Of a stretch of 64,000 bases of DNA, positions 62,416 to 64,000 are shown piece by piece. How positions within the stretch are numbered: the stretch's first letter is position 1; the number at the start of each line of letters is the position of its first letter. Source of the DNA: Clostridium cibarium (GTDB lineage Bacteria; Bacillota; Clostridia; Clostridiales; Clostridiaceae); the NCBI RefSeq assembly GCF_014836335.1, contig NZ_JACSRA010000020.1, positions 19,489 through 83,488 on the forward strand. The letters are read 5' to 3'. The position numbers and the translations under genes were made by a program. Under the pieces are notes generated by a model, which searched no databases, had not been told where the DNA came from, and was given only the letters and a program-made list of their open reading frames with translations.

Positions 62416-63711
62416 ATGGATTACAAAAGAAATATAGCAGAAACTAGAGATATATTGAGATGCCGAAAAGAAGTGATTGGAAAATCAAACAGGTTTAATA
62501 AGGTTAAAGAATTGTTTAAATTTTTGGGACCAGCTTTTGTCATTAGCGTGGCATATATAGATCCAGGTAATATTGCTACTAATATTAGTGGAGGATCAAA
62601 GTTTAATTATACACTTATCTGGGTTATTTTATTTAGTAACTTAATGGCCATATTTTTGCAAACTATGTCAGCGAAGATTGGTATAGCTACAGGCAAAAGT
62701 ATTCCAGAAATGTGTGCTAATATATTTGATAAGAAGTTAAATTGGTTGTTTTGGATTGTTGCTGAAATAGGTGCTATGGCTACAGATTTAGCAGAGTTTC
62801 TTGGTGGAACATTAGGATTAAACCTATTGTTTGGAATCCCTATGATATATTCAGGTATTATAATAGGTGTAATTACATTTGTAATTTGTTACATGGAAAA
62901 GTATGGACAAAAGACCGTTGAAATAATAATAACAGTTCTTGTTTTAATAATATGTGTTGCATATACAATAGAAATATTTCTCGCAAAACCAGATTTATTA
63001 CAAGTTGGCATTCATACAATAGTTCCTTCCTTGCCTAACGGTGAGTCTGTGTTTATTGCCGTAGGAATGCTTGGTGCAACAGTCATGCCTCATGTAATAT
63101 ATTTACATTCTCAACTTGTTAAGCATAGATGTGTAGATTGTTCAGATGAAGGGAAAGAAAAACATTTAAAGCTTGAAAAGATAGATATATCCATAGCCAT
63201 GAATATTGCTTTTGTGGTAAATGCAGCGATGGTTATAGTAGCAGCTTCTGTATTTTATAGAAATGGGATAGTTGTTGATTCTGTGGAAGAAGCACATAAA
63301 TCTCTTGAGCCTTTATTGGGATCATTATCAAGTGGGGCTTTTGGAATAGCATTACTTGCATCAGGGTTATCATCTTCCGCAGTTGGAACACTAGCTGGAC
63401 AAACTATAATGAAAGGGTTTGTTAATTTAAGCATACCTGTCAATGTAAGAAGAGTAATAACTATGCTGCCAGCTTTAGTTGTTATAGCTTTTGGAGTAAA
63501 TCCTATGAATGTTTTAGTTTTAAGTCAGGTTGCGCTTAGTTTTATATTACCATTTCCTATCATTCAAATGTTATGTATTGCTGAACGTAAAGATATAATG
63601 GGAGCCTTAGTTAATAAAATATCTGTAAGGATTTTAGGTGTTGCAATAGCTATGGTTATAATAGTGTTAAATGGGGTTCTTCTGTATCTGTCATTTACAG
63701 GTAAGAGCTAG
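62416..63711 (+). CDS. mntH: Nramp-family Mn2+/Fe2+ transporter
   Basis: A 431-residue transporter with about eleven membrane segments. The unwound TM1 metal site is in AYIDPGNIATN and the TM6 site in GATVMPHVIYLHS; both are the Nramp hallmarks. It imports Mn2+ (or Fe2+) with protons. AGGAAAGG ribosome site. Divergent from mntR, with the operator at 62338 between them. A terminator follows at 63743. Confidence 0.95.
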   Translation: MDYKRNIAETRDILRCRKEVIGKSNRFNKVKELFKFLGPAFVISVAYIDPGNIATNISGGSKFNYTLIWVILFSNLMAIFLQTMSAKIGIATGKSIPEMCANIFDKKLNWLFWIVAEIGAMATDLAEFLGGTLGLNLLFGIPMIYSGIIIGVITFVICYMEKYGQKTVEIIITVLVLIICVAYTIEIFLAKPDLLQVGIHTIVPSLPNGESVFIAVGMLGATVMPHVIYLHSQLVKHRCVDCSDEGKEKHLKLEKIDISIAMNIAFVVNAAMVIVAASVFYRNGIVVDSVEEAHKSLEPLLGSLSSGAFGIALLASGLSSSAVGTLAGQTIMKGFVNLSIPVNVRRVITMLPALVVIAFGVNPMNVLVLSQVALSFILPFPIIQMLCIAERKDIMGALVNKISVRILGVAIAMVIIVLNGVLLYLSFTGKS

Positions 63712-63742
63712 AATACTGAGGATTTATGATTACATGATAGAA

Positions 63743-63777
63743 AAACAATGAATAATTTAAATATTCATTGTTTTTTT
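63743..63777 (+). terminator. Terminator after mntH
   Basis: AAACAATGAATA pairs with TATTCATTGTTT, followed by TTTT. Confidence 0.85.
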
Positions 63778-63838
63778 GATATTTTATATATGAATTTTAG
63801 AGAGTTAGTAGAAAATGAAAATAATATTTCAAAAGATG

Positions 63839-63870
63839 TTGACATATGTTGAATGGGGTGATAATATAAT
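63839..63870 (+). promoter_or_regulatory. Candidate rRNA operon promoter
   Basis: Perfect -35 TTGACA at 63839-63844; the -10 zone ATAATATAAT at 63861-63870 offers TAATAT at 17-base or TATAAT at 20-base spacing. The leader GATCTTTGAAAATTGAACAG downstream is typical of clostridial 16S leaders. Confidence 0.8.
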
Positions 63871-63980
63871 AAAGTCGCTTGGGTAGACAAGCAAAGGTGA
63901 TCTTTGAAAATTGAACAGATATAAAATAAGTTAAAAACCAGCAATTCTTTTAGAGTAAGTTTTTTGAGTAGATTAAACTT

Positions 63981-64000
63981 TTTATTGAGAGTTTGATCCT
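63981..64000 (+). rRNA. 16S rRNA, first ~20 bases
   Basis: The window ends TTTATTGAGAGTTTGATCCT, the universal 16S 5' end (27F primer site starts at 63988). The gene runs out of the window to the right, so an rRNA operon follows. Confidence 0.95.

Noticed and set aside
1..64000. CRISPR arrays, insertion sequences, prophage
   Set aside because: No regularly spaced direct repeats, transposase, integrase, terminase or capsid genes were seen on either strand.

Overview
The window is strongly AT-rich, with short intergenic gaps, strong Shine-Dalgarno sites, many hairpin-plus-T-run terminators and the gene content of an anaerobic, fermentative Firmicute. HydG (the [FeFe]-hydrogenase maturase), a clostripain-type protease, a CitA/CitB-type two-component system, a DUF3284 PTS accessory and the 16S leader all point to Clostridium sensu stricto. 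I cannot name the species from sequence alone. There is no intact phage, transposase, integrase or CRISPR array. The window ends 20 bases into a 16S rRNA gene.

Layout. 1-4.5 kb: tail of a DNA-alkylation-repair HEAT protein, a frameshifted VOC gene, a rubredoxin-like protein, a DedA protein and a PAP2 phosphatase. 4.7-9.5 kb: an AEC organic-acid permease, a D-2-hydroxyacid dehydrogenase, a CitA/DcuS-type kinase with its regulator, then a 5'-truncated YhcH/YiaL gene. 9.8-15.3 kb: an APC permease and a cellobiose-type PTS cluster whose IIB-like protein has no cysteine. 15.5-20.6 kb: polA-coaE, a lytic transglycosylase, a GH8-like exported hydrolase and tRNA-Leu(GAG). 20.8-27 kb: a K+ channel, a 62-residue minus-strand protein, two overlapping orphan histidine kinases and TspO.

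27-33.5 kb: an alpha-glucoside utilisation locus. It has a LacI-type regulator, a DUF402 protein, two cre/LacI-like operators, a GH13 alpha-glucosidase, a PTS EIICB and an EEP-family hydrolase. 33.7-39.5 kb: topoisomerase III, then three ~205-residue paralogues of a family I do not recognise (two tandem, one inverted) and a trypsin-fold protease with an intact His-Asp-Ser triad. This is the best candidate for an undescribed system. 39.8-47.6 kb: TerC, an AraC regulator, LrgAB, an NMT1/SsuA-type ABC importer and hydG.

47.8-56.3 kb: a surface and secretion region, with a cysteine-ladder leucine-rich-repeat protein, a decayed family-9 pectate lyase, a sugar-binding lipoprotein-like protein, an orphan type II thioesterase, clostripain, a Cys-rich pentapeptide-repeat protein and a secreted lipase. 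56.4-64 kb: a pair of bacterial PH-domain proteins, a TPP riboswitch with thiM, a DUF2225 protein, a GNAT enzyme, a divergent mntR/mntH pair with a palindromic operator, and the rRNA promoter.

How it works together. Most units are one to four genes closed by their own terminator. The themes are sugar import (two PTS systems), organic-acid exchange with its own sensor pair, envelope maintenance (DedA, PAP2, LrgAB, transglycosylase) and secreted hydrolases. Several decayed genes (VOC, YhcH, PL9) show ongoing gene loss. Domain and catalytic assignments come from reading the translated sequence by eye; no database search was run.
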